64,000 bases of DNA. Source: Paraflavitalea soli. Lineage in GTDB: Bacteria; Bacteroidota; Bacteroidia; Chitinophagales; Chitinophagaceae. The stretch lies in the NCBI RefSeq assembly GCF_003555545.1, contig NZ_CP032157.1:934546-998545 (forward strand). The letters are read 5' to 3'. The translations under genes and the position numbers were made by a program. This document shows, in pieces, positions 34,516 through 42,925 of this stretch; positions within the stretch are counted from its first letter, which is position 1, and each line of letters starts with the position of its first letter. Below the pieces are notes generated by a model. The model had not been told where the DNA came from, made no database searches, and saw only the letters and a list, made by a program, of their open reading frames with translations.

Positions 34516-35121
34516 TCACGCATACACCACCTGGTTGGGCGGTGTTTTTATGTTTTTGTAGATAAAATAACCACAGGCAGCTATTGCCAGTCCGGCTACG
34601 ATCAATACACCTTGTGTCCCCAGTTGTTCGGCTACCCAGGCCATCAGGCGTTTCATGCCGGCCCGGCGACCGGAAAAATCAATGGTGCCGCCTTCTTCGA
34701 TTGTCTTCGCTTCGGTGTACAATACCCAGCCAAACAGGGCAATAAGTGCTAGCCCAATAAGCTGTCGCTGGATGGCCTTGAGGGGAGTCAGTTGTTGGGT
34801 GTTCATTTTCAGGAGCCTTTTGCCGGCGAGCCAGGTTGCCACTTCTGCCAGATCGGCCGGATTCCTGAATTTCAACATGATCTTTTTCTCATGGACGATC
34901 TTCAGCTCGACTGGTTCTTTTTCCGCATGTTGAAGCCCTGTTATATACTGTACATCGATCTCTTTTTTTGATTTCAGCAATCGTCCCAGTCCTTCATCAT
35001 TGAAGCCCTTCATAAAGTCATTGGGGTTATCATACGATCTGTTGATGACAAAAAGTTTTTCATCAGTTACCAGCAGCGATTGCCAGCTCTTTTCATTGTT
35101 AAGGGGAAATACCTGGTTCAT
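34516..35121 (-). CDS. hypothetical membrane protein with two C-terminal helices
   Basis: 201 residues from MNQVFPLNN (35121). The frame is open to 35352, but the extra 77 residues overlap the divergent GH20 promoter and have an unnatural composition. The N-terminal half is a soluble mixed alpha/beta part (SWQSLLVTDEKLFVINRSYDN ... KIVHEKKIMLKFRNP) of the size and pattern of a PH-like domain. Two membrane helices follow (IGLALIALFGWVLYTEAK and GVLIVAGLAIAACGYFIYKNI). I do not recognise the family. It is probably an inner-membrane protein and its own transcription unit. Confidence 0.6.
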   Translation of the reverse strand: MNQVFPLNNEKSWQSLLVTDEKLFVINRSYDNPNDFMKGFNDEGLGRLLKSKKEIDVQYITGLQHAEKEPVELKIVHEKKIMLKFRNPADLAEVATWLAGKRLLKMNTQQLTPLKAIQRQLIGLALIALFGWVLYTEAKTIEEGGTIDFSGRRAGMKRLMAWVAEQLGTQGVLIVAGLAIAACGYFIYKNIKTPPNQVVYA

Positions 35122-35346
35122 GGAGGTTGCTTTGGGGTTTAAAAGTGAGCTAAATATAATGGACATTCCGAAATTACCCAAGTTACTATTTGACGTATCC
35201 CGTGCAAACTGTTGCAGGTTCCTGCAAGTTGACAACTGATGATTGGGTGGTAATGGAGGGAGAGTCCTGACAAATATGAGCAATCGTTTGCGAATAAAAC
35301 GCAGCCTGTGAATACTGTATCTTGAGCCGGAACCAATAATCACAAG

Positions 35347-36948
35347 GTGCAAAAGAATATATTATTGAAATTATTGATCGCTGTTGTCTGCCTTCCTGGT
35401 GCTGTCACATCGCTGATGGCCCAAACCACTTGCCCCATCATCCCACTGCCGGCTGATGCCAGGCTGAACAGCGGTGCATTTAAGTTTGACAATACTACCA
35501 CCATTGTTACTACACAGGCTTCGCTGCAACCTATTGCCCAATACCTGCAGCAGGGGCTTTCTCAAAAGAGTGCTATCCAGGTAAAGCTGGGCAAGGCGAC
35601 CAAAGGATCAGTTGTAAAGTTGGTGCTCACTGGCAATAAACAGGATAAGCTGGTCCAGTTAGACGCCTATTCACTGGATATTCAACCCACACAGATCACT
35701 ATCACTGCTCCATCAGCCGCCGGCGTATTTTACGGAGTCATTTCCCTGTTGCAGCTTACTGCACAAAGTAAAGATGCTGCTGTAGCTTGCTGGAGTATTT
35801 CGGATATAGCCGGGTATGGATGGCGGGGTTTTATGCTGGATGAATCAAGGCATTTCTTTGGAAAGGCCAAGGTGAAGCAGTTGTTGGATTGGATGGCTTT
35901 TTACAAACTAAACCGTTTCCACTGGCACCTGACGGATGAGCCGGGCTGGCGGATTGAGATCAAGAAATATCCGGCGCTCACTCTAACAGGTGGTAAGGGC
36001 AATTACACAGACTCCCTGGCGCCTGCCCAATATTATACGCAGCAAGAGATCAAAGAAATAGTGGCCTATGCCGCAGCAAGATTTATTACCGTGATCCCGG
36101 AAATCGATATGCCGGGCCATGCCACAGCGGCCAACCGCGCCTATCCGGAATACAGTGGCGGCGGTTCTGCCAAACATCCGGAGTTTACGTTTAATCCCGG
36201 CAAGGAAGGTACTTATCAATACCTCACCAATATACTCAAAGAGACAGATGCTTTGTTTCCCTCGCAAATGATCCATATCGGTGGTGATGAAGTGAGTTTT
36301 GGCAATGAAAAATGGATGGCCAATCCTGACATACAACAACTGATGGCCAGGGAAAAGTTGACGGATGCGAAAGGCGTTGAGTTTTACTTTATCCGGCGCA
36401 TGGCCGATTGTTTGGCAACAATGAAGAATAAAGTATTGGCCTGGGATGAAGTAACGCAGGCCAACCTGGTACCTGAGCAAACTATTGTATTCTGGTGGCG
36501 CCATGACCAGCCCAGGCAACTGACGACTTCCCTACAGAAAGGATATTCGGTGGTATTGTGCCCCCGCTTGCCTTTTTACTTTGACTTTGTGCAGGACAGT
36601 GCACATGTATCGGGCCGGAAATGGGGACCCCAAAAGGGCTATGCTTCTCTCGAAAAGGTATATGATTTCTCTGTGGCTGATTATCCCATCCAGCCAGGAC
36701 AATTGTCACAGGTATTGGGACTGCAGGCCAACCTGTGGACGGAAACCATTAAGACAGAACAAAGGCTCGATTTCATGACCTTTCCCCGGATGCTGGCATT
36801 GGCAGAAACTGCCTGGACAGACCCACAACAAAAGAATTTCAACGACTTTGTAAAAAGGATGGAAGCACAATTGCCTTTGTTGAAACAGCAAGGCATACAG
36901 TATTACGATTTTGTACTACCGCAGCAATCACCGGAACCGAAGCGATAA
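35347..36948 (+). CDS. beta-N-acetylhexosaminidase, GH20
   Basis: 533 residues from a GTG start at 35347, followed by a signal peptide (cleavage near SLMAQT). GH20b-type N-terminal domain (about 30-150), then the catalytic (beta/alpha)8 domain with GWRGFMLDESRHFFG, FHWHLTDEPGWRIEI and the catalytic Asp-Glu pair D314-E315 in HIGGDEV, where the Asp orients the substrate N-acetyl group and the Glu is the acid/base. A Trp-lined pocket (LQANLWTE) closes the site. It removes terminal GlcNAc or GalNAc from glycans or chitin fragments in the periplasm. No other carbohydrate gene is adjacent. Confidence 0.93.
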   Translation: MQKNILLKLLIAVVCLPGAVTSLMAQTTCPIIPLPADARLNSGAFKFDNTTTIVTTQASLQPIAQYLQQGLSQKSAIQVKLGKATKGSVVKLVLTGNKQDKLVQLDAYSLDIQPTQITITAPSAAGVFYGVISLLQLTAQSKDAAVACWSISDIAGYGWRGFMLDESRHFFGKAKVKQLLDWMAFYKLNRFHWHLTDEPGWRIEIKKYPALTLTGGKGNYTDSLAPAQYYTQQEIKEIVAYAAARFITVIPEIDMPGHATAANRAYPEYSGGGSAKHPEFTFNPGKEGTYQYLTNILKETDALFPSQMIHIGGDEVSFGNEKWMANPDIQQLMAREKLTDAKGVEFYFIRRMADCLATMKNKVLAWDEVTQANLVPEQTIVFWWRHDQPRQLTTSLQKGYSVVLCPRLPFYFDFVQDSAHVSGRKWGPQKGYASLEKVYDFSVADYPIQPGQLSQVLGLQANLWTETIKTEQRLDFMTFPRMLALAETAWTDPQQKNFNDFVKRMEAQLPLLKQQGIQYYDFVLPQQSPEPKR

Positions 36949-36974
36949 AGTCATGCAGCTTCCCGCTTTTTATT

Positions 36975-38477
36975 TTATAGCACCAGCTGGTGAAAAGCAT
37001 CACCGAGGTATTCTACAAGGTCAGAAGCGATCAGGGATTCCTGTGAGGTGTAGGCTGCGGCCAGGTCGCCGGCCAGGCCGTGCAGGAATACGCCGGCAAT
37101 AGCAGCTTCTGAAGGGGTATAACCTTGTGCTGCGAGGCCGGTGATGATACCTGTCAATACATCTCCGCTGCCGCCGGTAGCCATACCGGGATTGCCCGTA
37201 CTGTTGAAATAAGCCAGGCCATCGGGTGTTGCCACCAGGGTATAACGTCCTTTGAGGACAATGATGATCTTGAAGTGGGCTGCTTTTTTCAAGGCGAGTT
37301 GTATGCGGTCAAAGTCATTGGCCGACTTGCCGAATAAGCGTTCAAACTCTTTGGGATGAGGAGTAATGATCGTATGGCGGGGCAGGCGCTCCAGCAATTG
37401 CTGGTGTTGCGCCATTGTGTTCAGCGCATCCGCATCCAGTATCAGGGCTTTGGTGGTTTGTTGAAAAATGCTTTCCAGTAATGCTTTATGTGTATCGTGT
37501 TGCGCCCAGCCGGGACCAGCGCCAATAGCATCATATTTCCCCAGGTCTACGGCCAGTTCAATGTATTCTTTCCCGGCGGTGTAGGTCATGGCTTCAGGCA
37601 CCGCTATTTGCATAATGGTATATCCGACAGCGGGTATATGGGTAGTGAGTTTGCCGGCGCCACTGCGTAAGCAGGCCTTTGCCGAAAGGGTAGCTGCGCC
37701 CATCATACCCTGACTGCCGGCTATGATGGCTGCATGACCATAAGTGCCTTTGTGGGCAAACTTATTACGTGGTTTGATAATGGATTGTACCAGCGCCTGG
37801 TTGATCCACCGGTTAGCAGCGGGATGTTCCAATGGAAAATTGGGATGCAGACCAATGTCCAGTATGTGCAGGTGGCCTACAAATGATTCATTCTCGGCTA
37901 CCAGGAAGGCCGGTTTATAACATTGAAAGCTGAGGGTATGCTGGGCCGTGATCACTGTATTGCCGATAGAACTGCTGTCAACCATCAATCCCGAAGGGAT
38001 ATCAATGGCGATCACCTCCAGTCCGCTTTGGTTGATATGTTTTACCACTTTGGCAGTAAGGCCTTCCAGCGGTCTGTTGAGCCCCGAACCCAGCAAGGCA
38101 TCTATAATGATATCACCTGCTGTGAGTGCCGGTATATTTTCTTCAGCGGGAATAAATTTGATAACGGCCTTGCTGCCGTGAAGCCGGGCCAGGTTGGTTT
38201 GAAAGTCTTCCGTGCCCTTGTGGCCAAATTCCAGGATGTATACGGTTACGGGATGATCGCTTTCTGCCAGCAGACGGGCAATGGCCAGTCCGTCGCCGCC
38301 ATTATTACCCTTGCCACAAAAGATGACAAAGCCAGTTGTTGTCTGTTGCTGGTATTGCTGCAGCCATTCTGCGCAGGCCTGAGAGGCGCGCTCCATCAGG
38401 TCAATGGATGTTATGGGTTCATGAAGGATGGTGTATTCATCCCAGGCGCGTATGTCGGTGGCGGAGTAAATATACAT
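36975..38477 (-). CDS. nnrE-nnrD (nnr): bifunctional NAD(P)H-hydrate epimerase / ADP-dependent dehydratase
   Basis: 500 residues. The N-terminal epimerase domain (YjeF_N, about 1-215) has GKGNNGGDGL (55-64) and interconverts R- and S-NAD(P)H hydrate. The C-terminal ribokinase-like dehydratase (about 235-500) has GSQGMMGAATLSAKA, the LDADALN motif, TPHPKEF, KGRYTLVATP and NPGMATGGSGDVLTGII. Together they repair damaged nicotinamide cofactors in the cytosol. The length is normal for the fused form. It faces the GH20 gene with a 26-base gap. Confidence 0.95.
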   Translation of the reverse strand: MYIYSATDIRAWDEYTILHEPITSIDLMERASQACAEWLQQYQQQTTTGFVIFCGKGNNGGDGLAIARLLAESDHPVTVYILEFGHKGTEDFQTNLARLHGSKAVIKFIPAEENIPALTAGDIIIDALLGSGLNRPLEGLTAKVVKHINQSGLEVIAIDIPSGLMVDSSSIGNTVITAQHTLSFQCYKPAFLVAENESFVGHLHILDIGLHPNFPLEHPAANRWINQALVQSIIKPRNKFAHKGTYGHAAIIAGSQGMMGAATLSAKACLRSGAGKLTTHIPAVGYTIMQIAVPEAMTYTAGKEYIELAVDLGKYDAIGAGPGWAQHDTHKALLESIFQQTTKALILDADALNTMAQHQQLLERLPRHTIITPHPKEFERLFGKSANDFDRIQLALKKAAHFKIIIVLKGRYTLVATPDGLAYFNSTGNPGMATGGSGDVLTGIITGLAAQGYTPSEAAIAGVFLHGLAGDLAAAYTSQESLIASDLVEYLGDAFHQLVL

Positions 38478-38569
38478 GGCTGAAGATCGTATTTGGGAAT
38501 ACTAAAGATAATACAGCCTCTTAAACTATTACGAACTCATTGCCGATTGCCGATTCACGATTGCTGAAA

Positions 38570-39901
38570 TCATTTCTTCCCTGCCTTGCCGGCATAAGAA
38601 GTAGTGGTGCTCCTTTTTTTGGTGGTCTTTACTTTGGCCTTGGCTACCAAATGTTTTTTGGAAGATGATTTGCGTACAGTAGCATTGGAACGCTTGCGTA
38701 CGACAGTGGTACGGGCCACACGGCCATCCTCGTCATCACGGTCGGTATGCTGCATGTAATCGCCAAAATAGTCAGCCATCTCTTTGGCCGAATAAATATT
38801 GCGGGAATCATTGTTGCAAAGGGCTACAATGGTGACATCCTCATCGATCAGGCGCACAAAAATGGTGCGGTTGCCATGCCACCAACCGGTATGGTAAATG
38901 AGCTTTTTGCCATTTTTCAGCACATACATACGCCAGCCAAGTCCATAATTGTGGGTGCCGGCCTTTTCATTGCTGTAGGGGGTATAGGCCGCCTCCAGGG
39001 TGCTCTGTTTGAACATACGGCCATTGTGCAGGGCCTGATCCCATTTCACAAGGTCACGTGGTGTGCTGTAGATATTCTTGTCGCCGTATACCATGTCGAG
39101 GAAATCGAAGGCATATTGACGGCCATTGTAATAATAGGAGGGGAGGCTGCGGGCTGAATCGGCCCGGGTGTACACATAGGTATCACGCATGCCCAGGGAA
39201 TCAAAAAAGGTGTTTTTCAGGAAGTCGCCATAAAACTGGCCGCTTACTTTTTCAATGATCAGGGCCAGGAGGGCATAGTTGGTATTGGAATAGCTGAATC
39301 CACGATCAGGACGGCCGATGGGGATCTTTTTGCGGTTGGCGATCAGGAAGTCCAGTACATCCTGGTTGTTCATGATCTTGCGCCGGTTCCAGCCCAGGTT
39401 GCCCATATAATGGTCATACTTGGGAATGCCGCTGCGGTGGTTGAGCAGCATTTTGACGGTAACGCCGGCACAGGGGAAGCCGGTGAGGTAATTGCTTACC
39501 GGATCGTCAATATTGAGCTTGCCTTCATCCCAAAGCTTTAATACGGCCATGGCTGTGAAGGTTTTAGATACGGAAGCCAGGTGAAAGGGCGTATTGGCGG
39601 TGATGGAATCACCGTAACCCCGGGGATTGGCAAAACCTGCGTAATGCTCGTATAGGATCTGGCCCTTCCGGGCTACCAGCACGCTGCCATTGAGGTGATC
39701 GCCAAAGGTGGTATCTATAAAGCCCTTTACCAGGGAAATATAATAACTGGATGAATCTGAGGTGTTTGTAGTAGAGTTGGCAGCAGCCGACAAGGTCGCC
39801 TGTCCATTAGACTGGGACAAAAGCTCAGGCTGCTTATCATTGAGTTGCGCACAGCCTATCACAAAAAGGCTAAGTGGTATGAACCTTAACATGGTTTTCA
39901 A
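38570..39901 (-). CDS. lipoprotein serine hydrolase (class C beta-lactamase fold) with Lys-rich tail
   Basis: 443 residues. Lipobox FVIGCAQ, Ser/Thr-rich linker, then the beta-lactamase/transpeptidase-like domain: SVSK (S110-K113) nucleophile motif, YSNTNY second motif and YHTGWWHG third motif, so the active site is complete. Such proteins include D-aminopeptidases, esterases and peptidoglycan-related hydrolases. After about residue 395 comes a tail of roughly 45 residues very rich in Lys, Arg, Ser and Thr (VRKRSNATVRKSSSKK ... KAGKK), unusual for the family. A single-gene unit as far as can be seen. Confidence 0.85.
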   Translation of the reverse strand: MKTMLRFIPLSLFVIGCAQLNDKQPELLSQSNGQATLSAAANSTTNTSDSSSYYISLVKGFIDTTFGDHLNGSVLVARKGQILYEHYAGFANPRGYGDSITANTPFHLASVSKTFTAMAVLKLWDEGKLNIDDPVSNYLTGFPCAGVTVKMLLNHRSGIPKYDHYMGNLGWNRRKIMNNQDVLDFLIANRKKIPIGRPDRGFSYSNTNYALLALIIEKVSGQFYGDFLKNTFFDSLGMRDTYVYTRADSARSLPSYYYNGRQYAFDFLDMVYGDKNIYSTPRDLVKWDQALHNGRMFKQSTLEAAYTPYSNEKAGTHNYGLGWRMYVLKNGKKLIYHTGWWHGNRTIFVRLIDEDVTIVALCNNDSRNIYSAKEMADYFGDYMQHTDRDDEDGRVARTTVVRKRSNATVRKSSSKKHLVAKAKVKTTKKRSTTTSYAGKAGKK

Positions 39902-39929
39902 AAGGACTGTTTTATACTGGGTTAGCGAT

Positions 39930-40330
39930 CGTCAAAAGTACCAAATAATCACGGATTATATCAGTTTATGCACTGATTTCACAGATTTTTAGATACTGTA
40001 ACCTACTGATAAATACTTATTTCTGTCTGCATCGGTCAAATCTGGTCTGTTACGTCAATCCGCGATTCGTTTTTCCGTTTCAATTTTATGCGACATCTTT
40101 GCACCCCGAAGTGCGGATTGTATGGATTCTCAAGGATTTCGCAGATTAGTGGATAATATTCAATGTTTCTTAAGGAATGGTAGATATTATTCACTTTGTC
40201 GGCCCGGCCGAACTTCCCATTCACGTAATCTGTAATTATCCATGCAATCTGTATAGTCTACAAAATGCGTTTGGTCAGCGCAATCCGTATTCAACTGTGA
40301 GATCCGCGATTTGATTACTTAACGCAAAAG
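39930..40330. repeat. gene-less region packed with degenerate AATCYGYGATT-type repeats
   Basis: In the 442-base gap before serA I see many variants of one short word family: CACGGATTA, CACAGATTT, CAATCCGCGATTCG, CGCAGATTAG, GTAATCTGTAATT, GCAATCTGTAT, GCAATCCGTATT, GATCCGCGATTTG. They occur in both orientations with no fixed spacing. The minus-strand open frame across 40036-40224 is a by-product of these words, not a gene. No terminator-like hairpin was found. Confidence 0.5.
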
Positions 40331-40343
40331 ATGAGCCATCATT

Positions 40344-41582
40344 ATGAGCGACAAAAAAAATACAAGTTATCCGAAAGAGAAAGTAAACATCCTGTTCCTG
40401 GAGAATATCAGCGACGCCGCTGTGAAAAACTTTAAGGATGCAGGTTATGTATCGGTCAGGAAACTGGGCGGAGCCCTTACAGAAGACGACCTGGTAAGAG
40501 AAGTGAAAGACGTACACCTGCTGGGTATACGGTCCAAAACCCAGATCACCCCCCGCGTGCTGGAAGCTGCCAAAAAGCTGCAGGCCATCGGTTGTTTCTG
40601 TATTGGTGTGAACCAGGTAGACCTGAAAAGCGCCACAGACCATGGCGTAGTTGTATTCAATGCACCTTATTCCAATACCCGCTCGGTAGCGGAACTGGTG
40701 ATCGGTCTGTCCATTATGCTCATTCGCCGCATTCCCGATAAGAACAATGCCGCCCACAAAGGGGTATGGATGAAGGAAGCCAAGGGTAGCTATGAATTGC
40801 GCGGTAAAACACTGGGCATCATCGGTTATGGTAATATCGGCTCACAAGTGAGCGTATTGGCAGAGGGTATGGGTATGAAAGTGATCTTTTATGATGCGGT
40901 GACCAAACTGCCCCTGGGCAATGCGATCGGCAAAAAGACCCTGAAAGAAGTGGTGAGCCAGGCAGATATCATCACACTGCATGTACCTGACAATAATGCT
41001 ACTAAGAACCTGATCAATAAGAATGCATTAAAGAACTTCAAAAAGGGTTCTATCCTGATCAACTATGCCCGTGGTGAAGTGGTGGACCTGGAAGGACTGC
41101 GCAAATGCATCCTGGATGGCCAGATAGCCGGCGCGGCCATCGATGTATTCCCCTGGGAGCCGGAGAAGAACGGCGACCGTTTTGAAACTCCATTGCAGGA
41201 GCTGCCCAACGTAATCCTGACACCGCATATTGGCGGTTCTACAGAAGAGGCGCAAATGAATATCGGGGAAGATGTGAGCAATAAATTGTTCCAGTACCTG
41301 GAAATGGGCCTTACCAATGGCTCTCACACGGTACCTGCCATCAACCTTCCACCACAGGAAGGTACGCACCGGATATTGCACATTCACCGCAACGTGCCGG
41401 GGGTATTGTCGGAGATCAACACGCAATTGTCCAAGCACAACATTAATATCCTGGCGCAATACCTCAAAACCAACGATGAGATCGGTTATGTCGTATTGGA
41501 TGTAGACAGGAAGATATCGGACAGGGCGTTTCAGCTGCTGAAGGAAGTGAAAGAAACGATCAAGGTGAGGTTATTGTATTAA
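40344..41582 (+). CDS. serA: D-3-phosphoglycerate dehydrogenase with ACT domain
   Basis: 412 residues, first step of serine synthesis (3-phosphoglycerate to 3-phosphohydroxypyruvate, NAD-dependent). The substrate part opens LFLENISDAAVKNF, the NAD-binding Rossmann loop is GIIGYGNIGSQ, catalytic elements are NYARGEVVD (Arg), the Glu in the EPEKN region, and TPHIGGST (His). A C-terminal ACT domain (about 335-412, HIHRNVPGVLSEINTQL) gives serine feedback control. The length fits the type with one ACT domain. It is first in an operon, 9 bases before the AAA+ gene. Confidence 0.95.
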   Translation: MSDKKNTSYPKEKVNILFLENISDAAVKNFKDAGYVSVRKLGGALTEDDLVREVKDVHLLGIRSKTQITPRVLEAAKKLQAIGCFCIGVNQVDLKSATDHGVVVFNAPYSNTRSVAELVIGLSIMLIRRIPDKNNAAHKGVWMKEAKGSYELRGKTLGIIGYGNIGSQVSVLAEGMGMKVIFYDAVTKLPLGNAIGKKTLKEVVSQADIITLHVPDNNATKNLINKNALKNFKKGSILINYARGEVVDLEGLRKCILDGQIAGAAIDVFPWEPEKNGDRFETPLQELPNVILTPHIGGSTEEAQMNIGEDVSNKLFQYLEMGLTNGSHTVPAINLPPQEGTHRILHIHRNVPGVLSEINTQLSKHNINILAQYLKTNDEIGYVVLDVDRKISDRAFQLLKEVKETIKVRLLY

Positions 41583-41591
41583 TATTATAGA

Positions 41592-42923
41592 ATGAACGAT
41601 CATATCAAGAGTCTGCAGGAAGCATTGCAGGTATCACCGGACAATGTGCCGCTGCGGCTGCACCTGGCAGAAGTGTTGTTGCGGGAGAAAATGTATGGAG
41701 AATCTGCAGCACAATACAGTGAGGTGTTGCAGCGAAGCTATGGCAATGCCAAAGCGAAGCTGGGATTGGCGGAAGCCTGGTTTTACCAGCAGAAATATTC
41801 TGCGGCGATCATCATTTATGAAGAGCTGTATCCTGAACTGCCTTCGGATGCGATGGTGTTTTTTGTGAAATGCCTGATTAAGGAACATTCTTTACAGCAG
41901 GCAGTGGAAGTATATCAAAAGGTGGTGGCGCTAAACCCTGAATTCCGGGACGAAGAGATCGACGCCAAACTGCGCATGAGCAGTGGGGGGGTACAAGGTC
42001 CCGAAGGAGATGATTTTGATGATGACCTGGACCTGGAGCGTAATGCGGGCAGTTATTTTTTAGAGAAACCAACCATCAATTTCTCGCACGTAGGTGGTAT
42101 GGCGCGCATCAAGGATGAGATTTCCATGAAGATCATACAGCCGCTGAAGAATCCCGACCTCTACAAGGCCTTTGGGAAAAAAGTAGGCGGTGGTATCTTA
42201 TTATATGGCCCTCCGGGCTGTGGCAAAACCTATATAGCGAAAGCTACCGCAGGAGAGATCCATGCAAAGTTTATCAACATCGGGTTGCATGATATTCTCG
42301 ACATGTGGATTGGCAACAGTGAAAAGAACCTGCATGGGATCTTTGAACTGGCCCGTAAGAATGCGCCTTGTGTATTGTTCTTTGATGAAGTGGATGCTAT
42401 GGGCGCCAGTCGCAGTGACCTGCGCCAGAGCGCTATGCGTCACGTGATCAACCAGTTCCTGGCTGAGATGGACGGCGTACAATCGGACAATGAAGGGGTG
42501 CTGATCCTGGCGGCTACGAATGCCCCCTGGAGTGTGGATGCGGCCTTCCGCAGGCCCGGCCGGTTTGACCGGGTGATCTTTGTAGAGCCGCCCGATGAGG
42601 CAGCACGGGAAGAGATCATACAAGCGATGTTGAAAGACAAACCTGTAAAGGATATTGATACACGTAAGGTGGCTAAGGAAACACCCGACTATTCGGGGGC
42701 GGATATCAAAGCGATGATCGATATAGCGGTAGAAGAGAAGCTGCGCGACTCGATGGCCAGCGGCAACCTCCAGCCATTGGCTACAAAAGACCTGCTGAAA
42801 GCCGCCAGGGTACATCGTCCTACCACGCTGGAATGGTTTTCTTCGGCACGCAATTATGCACTGTATGCCAACGAGAGCGGGTTGTACGATGATATCCTGA
42901 AATTCCTTAAGATCAAAAAGTAA
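41592..42923 (+). CDS. AAA+ ATPase with N-terminal TPR domain
   Basis: 443 residues. TPR repeats fill about 1-125 (LHLAEVLLREKMYGESAAQYSEVL, LGLAEAWFYQQKYSAAIIIYEEL, VEVYQKVVALNP). An acidic linker (DDFDDDLDLE) leads to a classical AAA domain of the Cdc48/FtsH type: Walker A GPPGCGKT (206-213), pore loop MWIG, Walker B FFDEVDA (about 264), sensor 1 AATN and arginine-finger segment RRPGRFDR. No peptidase domain. It is probably a hexameric unfoldase or remodeller with the TPR as substrate adaptor. The next gene starts 2 bases after its stop and encodes a TPR membrane protein, so the two should act together. The function is not known to me. Confidence 0.85.
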   Translation: MNDHIKSLQEALQVSPDNVPLRLHLAEVLLREKMYGESAAQYSEVLQRSYGNAKAKLGLAEAWFYQQKYSAAIIIYEELYPELPSDAMVFFVKCLIKEHSLQQAVEVYQKVVALNPEFRDEEIDAKLRMSSGGVQGPEGDDFDDDLDLERNAGSYFLEKPTINFSHVGGMARIKDEISMKIIQPLKNPDLYKAFGKKVGGGILLYGPPGCGKTYIAKATAGEIHAKFINIGLHDILDMWIGNSEKNLHGIFELARKNAPCVLFFDEVDAMGASRSDLRQSAMRHVINQFLAEMDGVQSDNEGVLILAATNAPWSVDAAFRRPGRFDRVIFVEPPDEAAREEIIQAMLKDKPVKDIDTRKVAKETPDYSGADIKAMIDIAVEEKLRDSMASGNLQPLATKDLLKAARVHRPTTLEWFSSARNYALYANESGLYDDILKFLKIKK

Positions 42924-42925
42924 TC

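Noticed and set aside
40036-40224. Minus-strand open frame of 62 codons in the serA upstream gap
   Set aside because: It lies wholly within the AATCYGYGATT-type repeat words and has no sensible start context or domain.
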